A stretch of 59,232 nt of DNA from Dimargaris cristalligena. Taxonomy: Eukaryota > Kickxellomycota > Dimargaritomycetes > Dimargaritales > Dimargaritaceae. The position numbers were made by a program, and so were the translations under genes. The notes beneath the pieces are model-generated. The model was not told the origin of the DNA, did no database searches, and was given only the letters and a program-made list of their open reading frames with translations. Location: contig JANBQC010000103.1 of assembly GCA_027576995.1 (NCBI GenBank), positions 1-59,232 of the forward strand, written 5' to 3'. Positions within the stretch are counted from its first letter, which is position 1, and each line of letters begins with the position of its first letter. Below, in pieces: positions 38,478-50,000 of this stretch.

Positions 38478-39055
38478 CAGGTTAACTACTCTTAGTCCAT
38501 CAAGAGTCCTGAGGATAGGCTTCTAATGGCAGGTGAGGCTTAGGCTCAGCCAAGCTGGTCTTAGCATTAGGTTGGGGACATGGTACTAACTAATAAAGGC
38601 TACAAATTCAGATATAAGTAAGGGACATGCAGGGAGTACACTTACTAGTCAATACAAGGGGGGTGAGTATATATATAGTTTATTGGGGTAAACTAAGGGG
38701 GGTAAGAATAAGCTAAGGAATCTAACTGGTCCCAATGGGGACCAGTTATATATACATAGGGATAACTCCAGAGGGAGGTCCCAAGGGAAGGATACTACTA
38801 AGACTAAGGTATAGGTAAATAGGCCAACTGGATGGCTATTAGTATCTGGAATACTCTAATAGTAGCTAGAAGAGTATTCAGATTGGCACCAGAGTGATAA
38901 ATGTGAACAAGGAGTCTGGAAGGTGAATAGTTATATGATATAGGGTGATCCCATGGTACTGGGGGTGACCATGGGAAGGTTAATATGGTGCTATAAGGCC
39001 TAATGGAGGTGGACATCATTGTATCCGGATTAAGTCAGATTAGATGGTCTAACAC
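38478..39055 (+). repeat. Dispersed repeat of about 570 bp, copy A
   Basis: It aligns in the same orientation with 58371-58940 over nearly its whole length, with many small indels. Shared blocks include TCTTAGTCCATCAAGAGTC, GGGATAGGCTTCTAATGG-like and GGAGGTCCCAAG. Conserved features are a short hairpin (ACTCTT at 38488-38493 with AAGAGT at 38502-38507) and an internal TATATA stretch. It contains no open frame that is shared between the copies. Size and lack of coding would fit a solo LTR or another non-autonomous element; the ends and target duplications are not clear. Confidence 0.75.
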
Positions 39056-39258
39056 AGTGGCTATATCCCAAAGTCAGGTACTAATTAACCTCCATACATT
39101 GGCTGTTCCATTGGATTTCCAGCCACTAAGTTTTTAAGAATCACACTTATGGGGGTGCATTCTTTAAAATGCAGTTACTTTCACTAAATATATTTGACTA
39201 CTACTTTACATTTTAAACAATTTTTTTTTCAATCCCAATAAAGCACTCATATAGGTAT

Positions 39259-39402
39259 ATATGGGAGAAGTTCATCCAAGCTGCATAACGAAAAATCCAT
39301 TAAATGGGGCCAATATTACTAGCTAAAAATAAATTTCCCATATATTCTTCTATACACATATAATGTAAACCCTTATATAGCTGGGCTGAATTTCACCCAT
39401 AT
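39259..39402. mobile_element. MITE-like element, copy 2
   Basis: The 144-bp partner of the element at 36475-36617, in the same orientation, with the ends ATATGGGAGAAGTTC and GAATTTCACCCATAT forming an imperfect inverted repeat. The internal parts are also similar (shared blocks TTCATCCAAGCTG, ATAACGAAAAATCC, AATATTACT). The two copies are 2.8 kb apart. Confidence 0.75.
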
Positions 39403-39589
39403 TAATCCATAATTACCTGAAGGCATACATACATATTTCAGTTAATGCCGATTGAATTTCTCAAACCTGGCTTATATACTTATTATATGAATACACCATA
39501 TGCTGACCTGCGGAATATACATATTCTCCCTCCCGTAGGCAGCTAGTGTGGCCTCTACTTAACATAGTCATTATGCTGTACGTCTTGAT

Positions 39590-40400
39590 TGGGTAGAAGT
39601 AGATTCCTTATACTACATAGTAATCATAATACCTTAAGGTAGCACGACTGCTCCCCAGGTAAAATTGATGCACTAAGGTGTCTATGTCAAAGTCGTCGTC
39701 TAGTTGACAGCAACTATTACGCTACCTTTAACGAACACCTACACGTCCTGCCTACTGAGAATGGAACTGAACTTTCAATATTGGTTAGGTATTATTCGAT
39801 CATTTGATATGTAATTATTTGACCTGTTTAGTACATTTAATCACCGTTGAATTTTTACGCTTGTAAATAGATAGATGCCCATATGCTTGGTACTCGCCCT
39901 ATATGTACTATAGAGTCCCTCTTCTACATTACCTATAGCACCTGTATCTCTATATACTTGATACTATCAATCATTGTGAATCCCCTCGCCGCCAATTGGG
40001 GACGTTGTTTAATACACTTTGAACTTATATACACTGAGTTCGTACAGTTTCTATTTATTCACTAGGCTAACCAATTCAGAATATCGATAAGGTAACTCAA
40101 GATTGGCCCACCCGGTGCCGATACGACTTTCTACTACCCTAGTGTGCAGCAGTTCTAGACTTCCTTGAAAATACCATGGCATTATAATCAATCCTCATCT
40201 AGTTTATGATCTCCTGAACTGTAGCTACGTAATATATCTCACTAGACGCATTGCCCCTGTGGACTTACTGGGCCAGCTCAGAAACATCTACAGCGAGGAA
40301 CGCCTGTCCGATTATATGGACTAATGGCTAAGCAGCCAGGAGGAATATTCCAACAGGGCTGATATAATATCGACTATTAGGTACAAATGTATTTTTCGTG
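39590..40400 (+). mobile_element. Fossil Ty3/Gypsy-like pol (RNase H end to integrase)
   Basis: Broken frames appear in the order expected for Gypsy pol. Around 39572-39640 RLDWVEVDSLYYIVII resembles the end of RNase H. At about 39652-39680 the phase shifts to PGKIDAL, like the PGK...ADALSR linker. At about 40109-40158 HPGADTTFYYPSVQQF resembles the integrase HHCC zinc-binding entry. At about 40241-40325 PVDLLGQL...SDYMD resembles the LLQPLPIP...MDF start of the integrase core. Stops and shifts interrupt it, so it cannot act. The matches were made by eye and each is short; the collinear order is the main argument. Confidence 0.42.
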
Positions 40401-42318
40401 ACGAGTGACTCTGATTTCGAAGAAATGGATCTAGGGATGGGGAAATTGGCCGTGGTATCATTCTCAAAGTGGTATAACATTGGCTTTGTTGGTCCTCAGC
40501 TAACAGGTGGAGAAATGCATGGAGGAGCGGAATAAGTAGAATTTGACAGCAATGAGGCTCGTTTCAGGCAATGAGTACAGTTGCAAGAAAAAAGGGGAAA
40601 TATAGGGTATTGAACTGTCAATTGATTTAGAAATATTTCTATAGATTGAGAATAGCAATCCTGTAAATGAATTTTTCTCTGGATATGGTGCAATGGTTAA
40701 CCACCTTACTATTGTGTCAAGGTCCACATGGGTAGGCCTCCCAAGGACATGATACCGGAAATTTTTTCAACCGACGTGCCAAGCATATGGCACCCCTCTT
40801 AATACATGGTGCCAAAAAAAACGTATTCCTACTACAGTAAGCAGTTATAAGATAAATTGACCTTAAATAAATGATTTGGTTTAAAAATAATAAGATGAAA
40901 GAACCGAAAAGGTTCAAAACTTGATTCAAAGTCGTGGGTAGGCTACTCAGTGAAGTCAGTAAGATTATAAATGTACAATTCAAGACGAGAGAATGGACAC
41001 CTTCGAAGAACTGGTCACTGTTGGTTTTTTAAAGTGTACTGCCCATGGTTATCAGATTACATAAGGATGTAGGTGCCTTGGTTGGAGTATCCCAAGTAAC
41101 TCTGTTAGGTTCTTTTGCGGGAATTATAAAGTTTGAGCATACTGCTGTCGTGTCGCGGCTCGATGGAACGGTTAGGCCGGGCATTCCGCCACTGCAGAGG
41201 GGTGTGTGGTTCTCAGCGGGTGGCTCATGTTTATTGCAGGGCTAACAAGGGCATTAAGGAATGTAATGTTATGGATTTTATACGCATTTATTTAAAGAAA
41301 AAGAATGAAATAAGCAAACTACCATAATTGATGCTATTAATGAATTATATGTGAAATTATTAATAATAATGGCCTCGACGATAGTAAATGATGGGTCTGA
41401 AGAGACCAGTGGGTCACCCATATTTTGCCACCGGTTGAAATCTTGATAATAGTGAATGGTAGAAATGAAAAAAACAGTGGGTTATTTTTGGACTTCGCCT
41501 GTGACTGACATCTTGCTGCCTCTAAGTTGACTGGAACTGTGGGATCTCTATATAATAATTGAAGTATGTAGTGGTAAAATGCCAGATACTCGGAATTCTG
41601 GCATCGCCGACTGTACTCGCTGTGTCGATGTTGGATGGAACTGTTGAATGAGAGGAGGCCGTTGACGTTGATACATGGCAAATAAAACAATGTAATACTC
41701 CGATCGATAGAAAAACAAGATAAAATAAAGGAAATCTGATTTAAATAACCGTGCTATCCGTTGACAATGGAATCGCAGCCGGTAAAGGAAGCGGTCAATT
41801 AGTCAAATTTTTCCCTATCTATACTCTGCGGTACTGCAGATGAAGGTTTTTTTTTTGAATCGCTCTATCAACGACAGGTGTCCTGAAAACCGAACCTCAT
41901 TACAGGCCATAGTAACAACCACCACTCTTACCGATCGCTTGGCCCATTTGGTATGGATCAGGTCAATTCTAAGGCAAAAGGCCCCGGTAAAACACCGCAC
42001 CAAAACCAGCAGGCACAGCTACTGTAGATGTTAAAATATTTGATTAAACCTCAGCACTTCCCGCACTATCAAGCCCCACTGCCAACCAACTTAGCAAATA
42101 GTTGACCATCGACATCTAGTTAAACTGGGTTGTTTTAGTAATAATATATTTGAATCAACCCTGCTGAAGGGTGTACACCGATAGTGACCATCTTTCTAAT
42201 TTATGTAGGATTCTATGTTGTATGTTAGCAGGACGACCCAGGTTGATAAAATCGAATGTGGGTATACGACGGATAAATCGCCTGCCCCAGGCACGATAGT
42301 TCATCCAAGCACGGCACT
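40401..42318. other. Intergenic AT-rich region
   Basis: No gene is supported. Short open frames occur at 41045-41245 (plus, GC-richer) and 41337-41690 (minus); neither has a start context, splice support or a recognisable family. They may be more retroelement remains. The right end includes the 3' flank of the minus-strand NDUFB9 gene. Confidence 0.45.
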
Positions 42319-42888
42319 CTATTTGAGGAGTTCGGGGGGTGGGCCGTTTTCCCAGAGCTTGTTGCGCTCCCACAAGTTACCGCCAGGAGCCGAAGGCGCT
42401 ATTGCATTAATGTTAGGTAATTGAGAATGGCAGAAGCGAATATATACATCATAGGGGGTTTTAGTGGGTTTGAAGCATTAGGCAAATGTAGAGAATGTGG
42501 GTCTACTCAAATATAGATCTCTCAATATGAAATTCGCGTCCAATGGCCATGTGTACCTTAGTACCACAGCTGTGGCTCTGGCCCCAACTAATTTGAGTGG
42601 TGACTCGGGGTCTGGATCATTAAGTACAGTCAACGTGTACACCAAGAGAAAGAACTTACGTCTGTAGGGCTCCGGATGGGCTAATTCGGCCACCTCGGCG
42701 CGGAAATTCTTGAGCAAGTGAGCCACGGCCCGGGGATCCGACACATGCCGGTTCTCCTCGATGCGCAGACGAATTGAGACGGCACACTGGCGCCATTGGT
42801 CACGTTCGACGATCCAATCAAGCGTAGAGCGGAGCGCCTGGCGATAGAGACCACACACTTGCTTAGTATGGGGAGTGAGGGAACTCAT
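42319..42888 (-). CDS. NDUFB9: NDUFB9-like complex I subunit (LYR motif), 2 exons
   Basis: An accessory subunit (B22/LYRM3) of mitochondrial NADH:ubiquinone oxidoreductase in the inner membrane. Exon 1 is 42888-42660 and exon 2 is 42398-42319, joined in phase (C/GTAAGT and ATAG/CG) to give 102 aa. Exon 1 carries the LYR motif (residues 14-16, in VCGLYRQALR), then RDQWRQCAVSIRLRIEEN and LAHPEPYR. Exon 2 gives PPSAPGGNLWERN, matching the family's PGG...ERN end, and finishes at ELLK. The length suits the short fungal forms. The start is the ATG before SSLTPHTK. A longer uninterrupted frame running into the intron (42478-42987) is misleading, because it adds an upstream leader and loses the conserved C-terminus. 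The presence of this subunit implies a functional complex I. Confidence 0.9.
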
Positions 42889-44085
42889 AGTGTAAGGGAG
42901 AGACGAAGCAGTGGATAGAAGCAAATAAAAAAATAAATAACGGGAGGTGGCTGTACCAAAACTGGGGAATTTCGGTGAACAACTCAATGGGCTATAGAAG
43001 GATCGTGTATATTGGGTAGGTTAGAGAAGCTGGAAATGTCGAGGCGGTTGATGAATTCCGTCGCCTGTAATCCAAGTCATACAAAGGGGCACCTGAGTCG
43101 CTGGTTAGAGAAAGGGATGGGCAAGGCTCCCAATATAACATAACCCAGCAAAGCGTGGATTGCCGCCTATTTGCCCACTGTGTCCTTCCATAGACTTCAA
43201 TAGGTTGGGGAAAGGGGGACTTTGGCTATTGATGCTGTGGGGGGGTACGATATTTCTCCATTATCACCCAGAAATACCCCCAAGGAAAGGTGAAGCTGCT
43301 CCGTGGACTAAAACTGCAGCTATAAGGATGTCCCGGGTATACCCAAATCCTATACATGTTAAAGCAAAGGCTCGTATTGAATCGGCGTTCTCCGTTTATG
43401 GCCACTGGAACAAGTCTTACGCTTCTATTGCGGTTTTCGATGGGTGTTCAGCAATGGTAAATAGGTAAATAGAGGGGTTAGACCACTATACTCTATATTA
43501 TCCTGAAATCATTGGTGGTAAACACCTGGCCAGTTTATAGATCAGCATTTAGATGTCTTTGCAATGAAACCCCTCCTCTCTTCTACCTATAGCCCCTTTT
43601 CTAGGGGGTTGTGGTGGTTTGAAGGTTGTTTTGGGGACAGATTTCTACTGGTGATTAAGTAAAGGGTTGTACAGTAGGAGGGGGGGGTTAGAACTTAGCA
43701 GAAGTCACTGTAAAGCAGCTTGATCCTGAATCAGGGATATAGGGAGGAGGAGGAGACCCGCCGTGGGACAATCACACTCTGGCCTCCTATATCGAATGGG
43801 TGTGTGTGAGTAAAAGGAGGACACTGGTGCACTTTGGCGTAAGGTCAACATGGCCGTAATAAGCCTTAGCATGGACTAACACATTTCTTTATCTTCCCGC
43901 TCCATTGCCCTGTTTTCAGGAAAAGCCCGCTGTTATTCCATTCTCTACTTTCTCAGCTTCTCTTGTTTTGCTTACCCTTCGCCCTCTCATCCAGTCACCG
44001 TTTTATCCCTCGGCCATTGTCAGGGTTTCCAGTCATATACTGACCGTTTGCCGCCTGGTCCGTAATCGCCTCAGTCCCGGCGGCC
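42889..44085. other. Divergent intergenic region NDUFB9/SZT2
   Basis: It must hold the promoters of NDUFB9 (minus) and SZT2 (plus). It contains a G-run at about 43679-43687 and AT-rich stretches. The plus-strand frame 43160-43468 is open for 102 codons but has no recognisable family. No clear TATA box was identified. Confidence 0.45.
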
Positions 44086-47000
44086 ATGTCGAACAAACCC
44101 CGGCGCACCAAAGTAAGTCACTGAACCCTGGTCACTACCCGTACAGCCCCGCCGGCGACTATGCTGTTCAGGTGGGGGTATATATCACCCTAGGCCAAAG
44201 GCCGGGGCGCCTGCCCCAATATTCTGCCCTGCGTTAACCACGTGTCTTATCCATTGCCCCCGACATTATTCTGCTAATTACTTAATCCCCCTAGGATGTG
44301 GTCAATTTCGCCCGGGCCGTGTTGCTCGAAACTCGGGATACCCGGGGTATCCAGCGCAACGACCATGAGGAGTGGATCATTCGGCACCTCTACCATTCCG
44401 TGAGCCCTTTGGCTATCCAGGTACGGCCCATTTGTTAGATTATACTAGTTGTTTTTTATCTACCTATATCCATGTCCATATTCAGACTGTGTTTTCCATT
44501 CGTTTGCCAGAGACGCTGGAACTTTCGACACCCCCCGGATCCCTGTATTCATCATTCCTTTCTTCCGTTTATTACCACTCCCCCCCCGCCATTCCCACGG
44601 GTCTGTAGAACCACAATATCCGAATTATCAATGTTGATGTCAAGAACGGCTTCGACTGGCTCCATACCTTGAAGGCTGCCGATAAATCTCCGGCCAGCCC
44701 CGACCCCCCTTTTCTCCTTCGCAAATACCGCTTCACCAAGAAGACCACCTTCTATACCGTGCGCCGCAAATACAAAGTCGTGTTTTTGATTGACGGAAGC
44801 CCCTCCATGTACACCATTGATACCCAAAGCGGACAGATGCTTCTCCGCCAGGCCTTTCTCACCTTCAAACGGTGTCTTAAGGGCCTCCTCCAAGCCCCTC
44901 CGTGGGGCCGCCCCCAGATCTTCGTGACATTCGCCATTTCAGGCTTAGCCGCTGAGCAGTCCTTCAATAACACATCGGACACCCCCCGATTGACCCACGA
45001 TATGCTAGTCACCGAACTCCGACCCGACACCATCCATTATATCCTTCAGAATGCCCACGACCTTATCAACGAGCGGATCAATGCCCAGGTGGATCTCACG
45101 GCTGCTGGGGCCCAAGGCTCTCCCGTCAATGGCCAGTCGCCCCACCCCGAAACCAAAGTGGACAACTATGTCACCCTGGCATTGGATACGGCCGATTATA
45201 AGTTGGCCCTAATGCCTTCGGACTGCGCCCCAGTGGTGGTCCATATTGGCGACTCCATTGTCCGCTCCAATACCGGTCTCGACCAACTGGCCTTTTTAAC
45301 CAGTGCCCTAAATCGCCTTGATACCAAGTTCTTATTCATCCAGGTGGGGAGTTGCCTGGGTTCGAATGTCGAAGCCAATTTTGGCCATCTCCCCGATAAT
45401 AAAGCGACCCGCTTTCTAGCTGCCACTTTGGATGGGTCGTTTCTCTACGCCGACGACTGCCCCGCCATTTCTTGGACCGCCACTGAACTCGACGCCCCCA
45501 CCGCTCCCGCCCCTAACCTCTATCACCTGTGCATTCTCATCAAGGAAACCCAGTTAGTGCCCCCCACCGGTAACCTGTCTCTCTACAATTTGGCTAACCG
45601 GGGCGAACCCCGTTTCTTGGACGAGCCCCGCGAGAAGACCAATAAAATGGTCAACCGCCACTTTGACATCAGTCGGTGGTTCGAAAAGTTTCCCTGGAAT
45701 CCCCACAGTCTGCCGCCCCAGGTGGATATTACCCGCACCCGCTGGCGGGAATACATGCTGAGTGTTCCCCTCTACATGATCATAGAAGGCCGCCTCAAAG
45801 AGGGGTTCTGTTTACGGAAAGTAGCTCCCGTCCCCCTAGAAGCAAGCAATAGTCAAGCCCCCTCGCAGACCCAGAAGCCCCTCATGATTATCCTGGAGAT
45901 GGTCTATTACCCCAACGTCACTATCCAGTACCAAATCACACCCATGCACGCTATAGATTCCACGGTTTCCGGTCGGTCCCACTGGCAGTACAATATTAAT
46001 ATTGATATTAAACCTTTCAGCACCTTCGGTATTGTCTTGGCCCGGCTCAGCGATGACGATGACTTCCACACCGTCACCTTACGCAAAAAGATTCTCAATC
46101 TGGAAGTTTTCCTGGAACGGATAGCCCAGCGCGACATTATGCTACGAACCCTATCGGGGATCCTACCCTACTATATCCAGTCCTCATCATCGGCCTCGTC
46201 GTCCATTGCGGCCGAGACCCAGCGTCGACCGGGCCAGCGACTGGGGCCATCGAATGCATCGTCCCGTAATGCATCCAACAACAGCCTGCGAAGCCAGCTG
46301 CCTTCGGCTCCGGTATCTGAAGTACCGACGGCCTCGCAGGTACTCGAATTTCTGAGAGCCCGCTGGGACCCCGAGTGGCGGGACATGATCTATTTCGCAA
46401 AACGCCGCTTCAACTTCGCCGTGGCGTTCGTTCCCCACGACTGCCGGGGGGATACGCCATTTCCCAGCTGGCAGGATCTGAACCAACGGGCCCACACCAA
46501 ACTAGTCGAGCTCCAGACCTACATTGTGTCCCACTGGAAAGCATCCTCCATTGGCAGCAATTCCTACGCCAGTTTCTGGCACAACAATTTTAGCCGGGAG
46601 CAGCCGTCCATTAATTTCTGCGTCCATGAATGGTGTTTTGGGGAAAACTGGATTGTATATTTGGATATTTTCTTCTACAACCTGAGTTTTGATGGGCGGC
46701 GGCGGATCCTGGGCGATTTCCCCCGTCTGGTGGATAGTTTCCGTAAGCAGGGCGGAGTGGACGAGGTTGTGCTAATCACTCGACCCATTGCATCCACCCC
46801 GCGCTCCCTGGACTACCTCAATATGGCGCCCAATTCCCAGCACATCCCCATGTTCCGGCTCACCGCGGAGTCCGTCGGGTCATGGACCTATCGGTCTTGG
46901 CAAGTAAGCTTGGACCCCCGTCGCGCGGTAGTGTCTCCTACATCAGATACCGCTAGCCTCGACGGCGACACCGCCTTTCCGCTGGTATCCCCGCGGCCCG

Positions 47001-50000
47001 AAGTCATCGAGGAGGAGGCCCTCCACCAGATCATCGCACCCTTTGCCCAGCAACTCTACCACCTCATTTACGTGGAAAACCTGAGTCGCGGTTTCCTATT
47101 GACCCACTACCGACCCGAGGAAATGGTCTTCTACCACGACGGAATCTTGGACCAAGTCACGCCGTTGAGGAATATGCACGAAACCGTGGTCCGCTTGGAT
47201 TCGACCGGGGGTCTTTTGTCCGAGCAGGAGTGGCAGGAACCCGTATCTTTTGACCTTGCCGTGGCGGCCCAACCCGACCAGAGTATCCACCTCGGAGCAT
47301 CGTTAATACCCGGCTATATGTCCTTCCACGGTGTATTTTCCCCCGGCCTCGCTTTCCGCTACACGTACGGGTACAGTCCCTCCTTTGATGGGCCGGACGA
47401 TATAGTGGACGACCAGTTCTTTAGCCTAAGGGCCCTCCTACCGCTTAACAAATTATGGGTTCTCCACGTTGGACCCCGGGTGTGGCGGGAGGAATCGCAG
47501 GACAGGGATCCCTCCAACGCGACCGAGCACGAGTCCACCCCGGTCAAAATTGGGACCGCACCTCGAATGACTCGGTCGGCGGCCGGTGTTATTCTCGAGG
47601 CCCACGAACTCCGGCGCTATGCCCAGGGTGACAAGACCTTGGATATTCAGACCACAGCCAAACTGGCTCGGGTACGCCGACCCCTCCTGCACGCCTTCCG
47701 TAACGACACCCACCAGGTGGACGCTTTTGCCAGCGTATTCCTACACTGGTGCTCCCTACGCGACTCCGAACAGTTTATCACTTTCTCGACCAAAATGTTC
47801 TTTGAGCAGTCGATGCTGAATGAAACCGATGCGGCTGTGGTGACGGAACCTGAGCCGGCCTTCCAGAGTTACGTGGACGGTGTTCTGCAGTACATGGCCA
47901 ATCGCAATGGGCGACCCACTCCAGAATATCTATTTGAAAACCCCCAGTTGGTCGGGGGCGGAGAAACCCCGGGCCCATTAATGGAAGGTGCTGATGGCGT
48001 GCACCAACGGCAGCAACTTTGGTTCGTGCGGCGGTTTGCAGATACCCGGTCGGTCATGTTAGTCACCCACCATGGACTGACACTGGGGAATCCAGCTTCC
48101 CCGTCCCTGTCGGACCCGTCTTCTCCCGCAGTAGAGCCAAGTCCAGTGGCTAGCGATAATCTTGACGTGCCTCCCGCCATCCTAGTGGCGGGCGAGTCCG
48201 AGGAAGATAATGCCAGTGAGGTTTCTGAACCCATTGAAACCCCCAGTACACTTGATAGTCTAAGCCGCCCCAGCAGTTCTTTCGGTCTCCTGGAGTTATT
48301 CGGGGCCCCCGAGAGTTCCGCGGATCCCATTCCTTCCCCTACCACCAAATCCCAGGGCGATTTGGTTGCTGATTCATTTTCGGTGACCTGTCATCCCCGT
48401 CCCGACACCATGTCGGATACCGGTCCTCCGGGAATCCCCGGCAATTGGGCCTGCTCGCGCCTATTGGTGGTAGAGGCCCATGAGAGTAGTTTGGCAGTGG
48501 AGGCCCGGTTGGTGGCCAGTCGACGCCCCTTACATTTTGACGTGTACCCCACGGCTATTCTTCCGACTGAGTCCAAGGTAAAGGAAATAGACAGTTGGGA
48601 GATCCGGTGCTCCAACCCTGCAGACCCCGCTGACCCTCCCCCATCGCCGCCGGATTTCCTAGCTAGTTTGGAAACTATCCACCAGCAGGCGTATTGCAAG
48701 GCCGTTTATAGCGCCCTCCTCTGGCGCCGCCCGGTACCGGCCCTCGAAGTGGATAGTATCCTCCCGTTCTTCCATTCCTACGTGGTGAACATTAACTTAA
48801 CTTCCTACCTGCGGGCCCAGCTCTTCCGGTTGCACAATGAAGGTCCCGATAACGAACAACACGCGGCCATCCAGAGGGAGTTTGCGGATGCCATGTTGGA
48901 GAATTTTGAGTCGTTGGGCTCCCAGCGTTACCCCAATGTTTATCTCTACCGCCCCGCCCGGTTCGTTCAGATGCAGAATGAACTTCAAAATCTACTAAAG
49001 GATGGGAAGAAGTCTGCCAAGAACCTTATGAAACCCTTTGGTGTCTTCATGGAATGTGCCCAGGCCCCCCTCTTAGTGGCACTAGAGTGTACTTTCCGGC
49101 GTCCCTCCCAAACCGAACTGTCACCTGCCTATCCTACGGAGCCGACCCCCTCGGATGCTGCGGTGGATAGTGTACCATCTCCTCCTCCGCCTCCACCGCC
49201 GCCTATTGAGTCGTACACCGTCCCAGTGCGTGACTTACCCACCTCGTTCGAGTTTACCCATGAAGGGAGGAACTACGATTTCACCCCAAACAATATCACG
49301 GAATGTTTCAATCACACGGCCGCCAATGACGATGTGGATGTGATCCTTCATTTCCGCTGCATGGTGCTTACACCCGCTGCGGCCGATCCCAACGAGCCGT
49401 CGCCCCGGCCTACGAGCATGGATCTACGCCACCCGCTGTCTAGCGAATCGGAACTGACTAAATTCCAATGTACCCTCGAAAAGTACTTACCCCATATCAA
49501 GTGCGAGGACATTGCTGCTGTCATCCGCACGGCCCAGCAGGTGATGAACCGGGAGATTCTGAATGGTATGATGTATTGTGAACAAATAACGTACCCGATT
49601 CTCAAGATGCTGGAGTCCAATATCCGCCAGCGCCGGGCCTGGGACCCCATCGGTACCGAATACGTCCGTGAATACGGCCTGCAATTCGTTCGCCCAGAGC
49701 GGGACCGGATGAAGGTCTTTATGGAGGAGCTGCTCAAACGGGATATCGAACCGTACCGGTTTGTGCGGCACAATCGTATCGTGTACGTGGAGAAAGTGGA
49801 ACCCCATGGTGCAGGCAGTGCCACTATTCCCTATGTTGATGATAACAGCGGTCATACGGATAGCCAAGCCGAAGACGGAGATGGGGAGGACATCGAGCCT
49901 CGATATAATAAATCCTTAACCCCTCACCCCCGCCACCGCCGGGCTCTATGTGGGCCTAAAAAGTACCGAAAGCGTTCGTTTTGGTTGCTCTTAACCACCC

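Noticed and set aside
41337..41690. A 117-codon minus-strand frame
   Set aside because: Possibly a retroelement remnant, but no motif could be placed with confidence.
42478..42987. A 169-codon minus-strand frame starting MSCSPKF
   Set aside because: It runs through the NDUFB9 intron. Splicing at 42660/42398 restores the conserved PGG...ERN end and an internal ATG fits the family start.
43160..43468. A 102-codon plus-strand frame between NDUFB9 and SZT2
   Set aside because: No recognised family, no promoter features and no conserved-looking composition.
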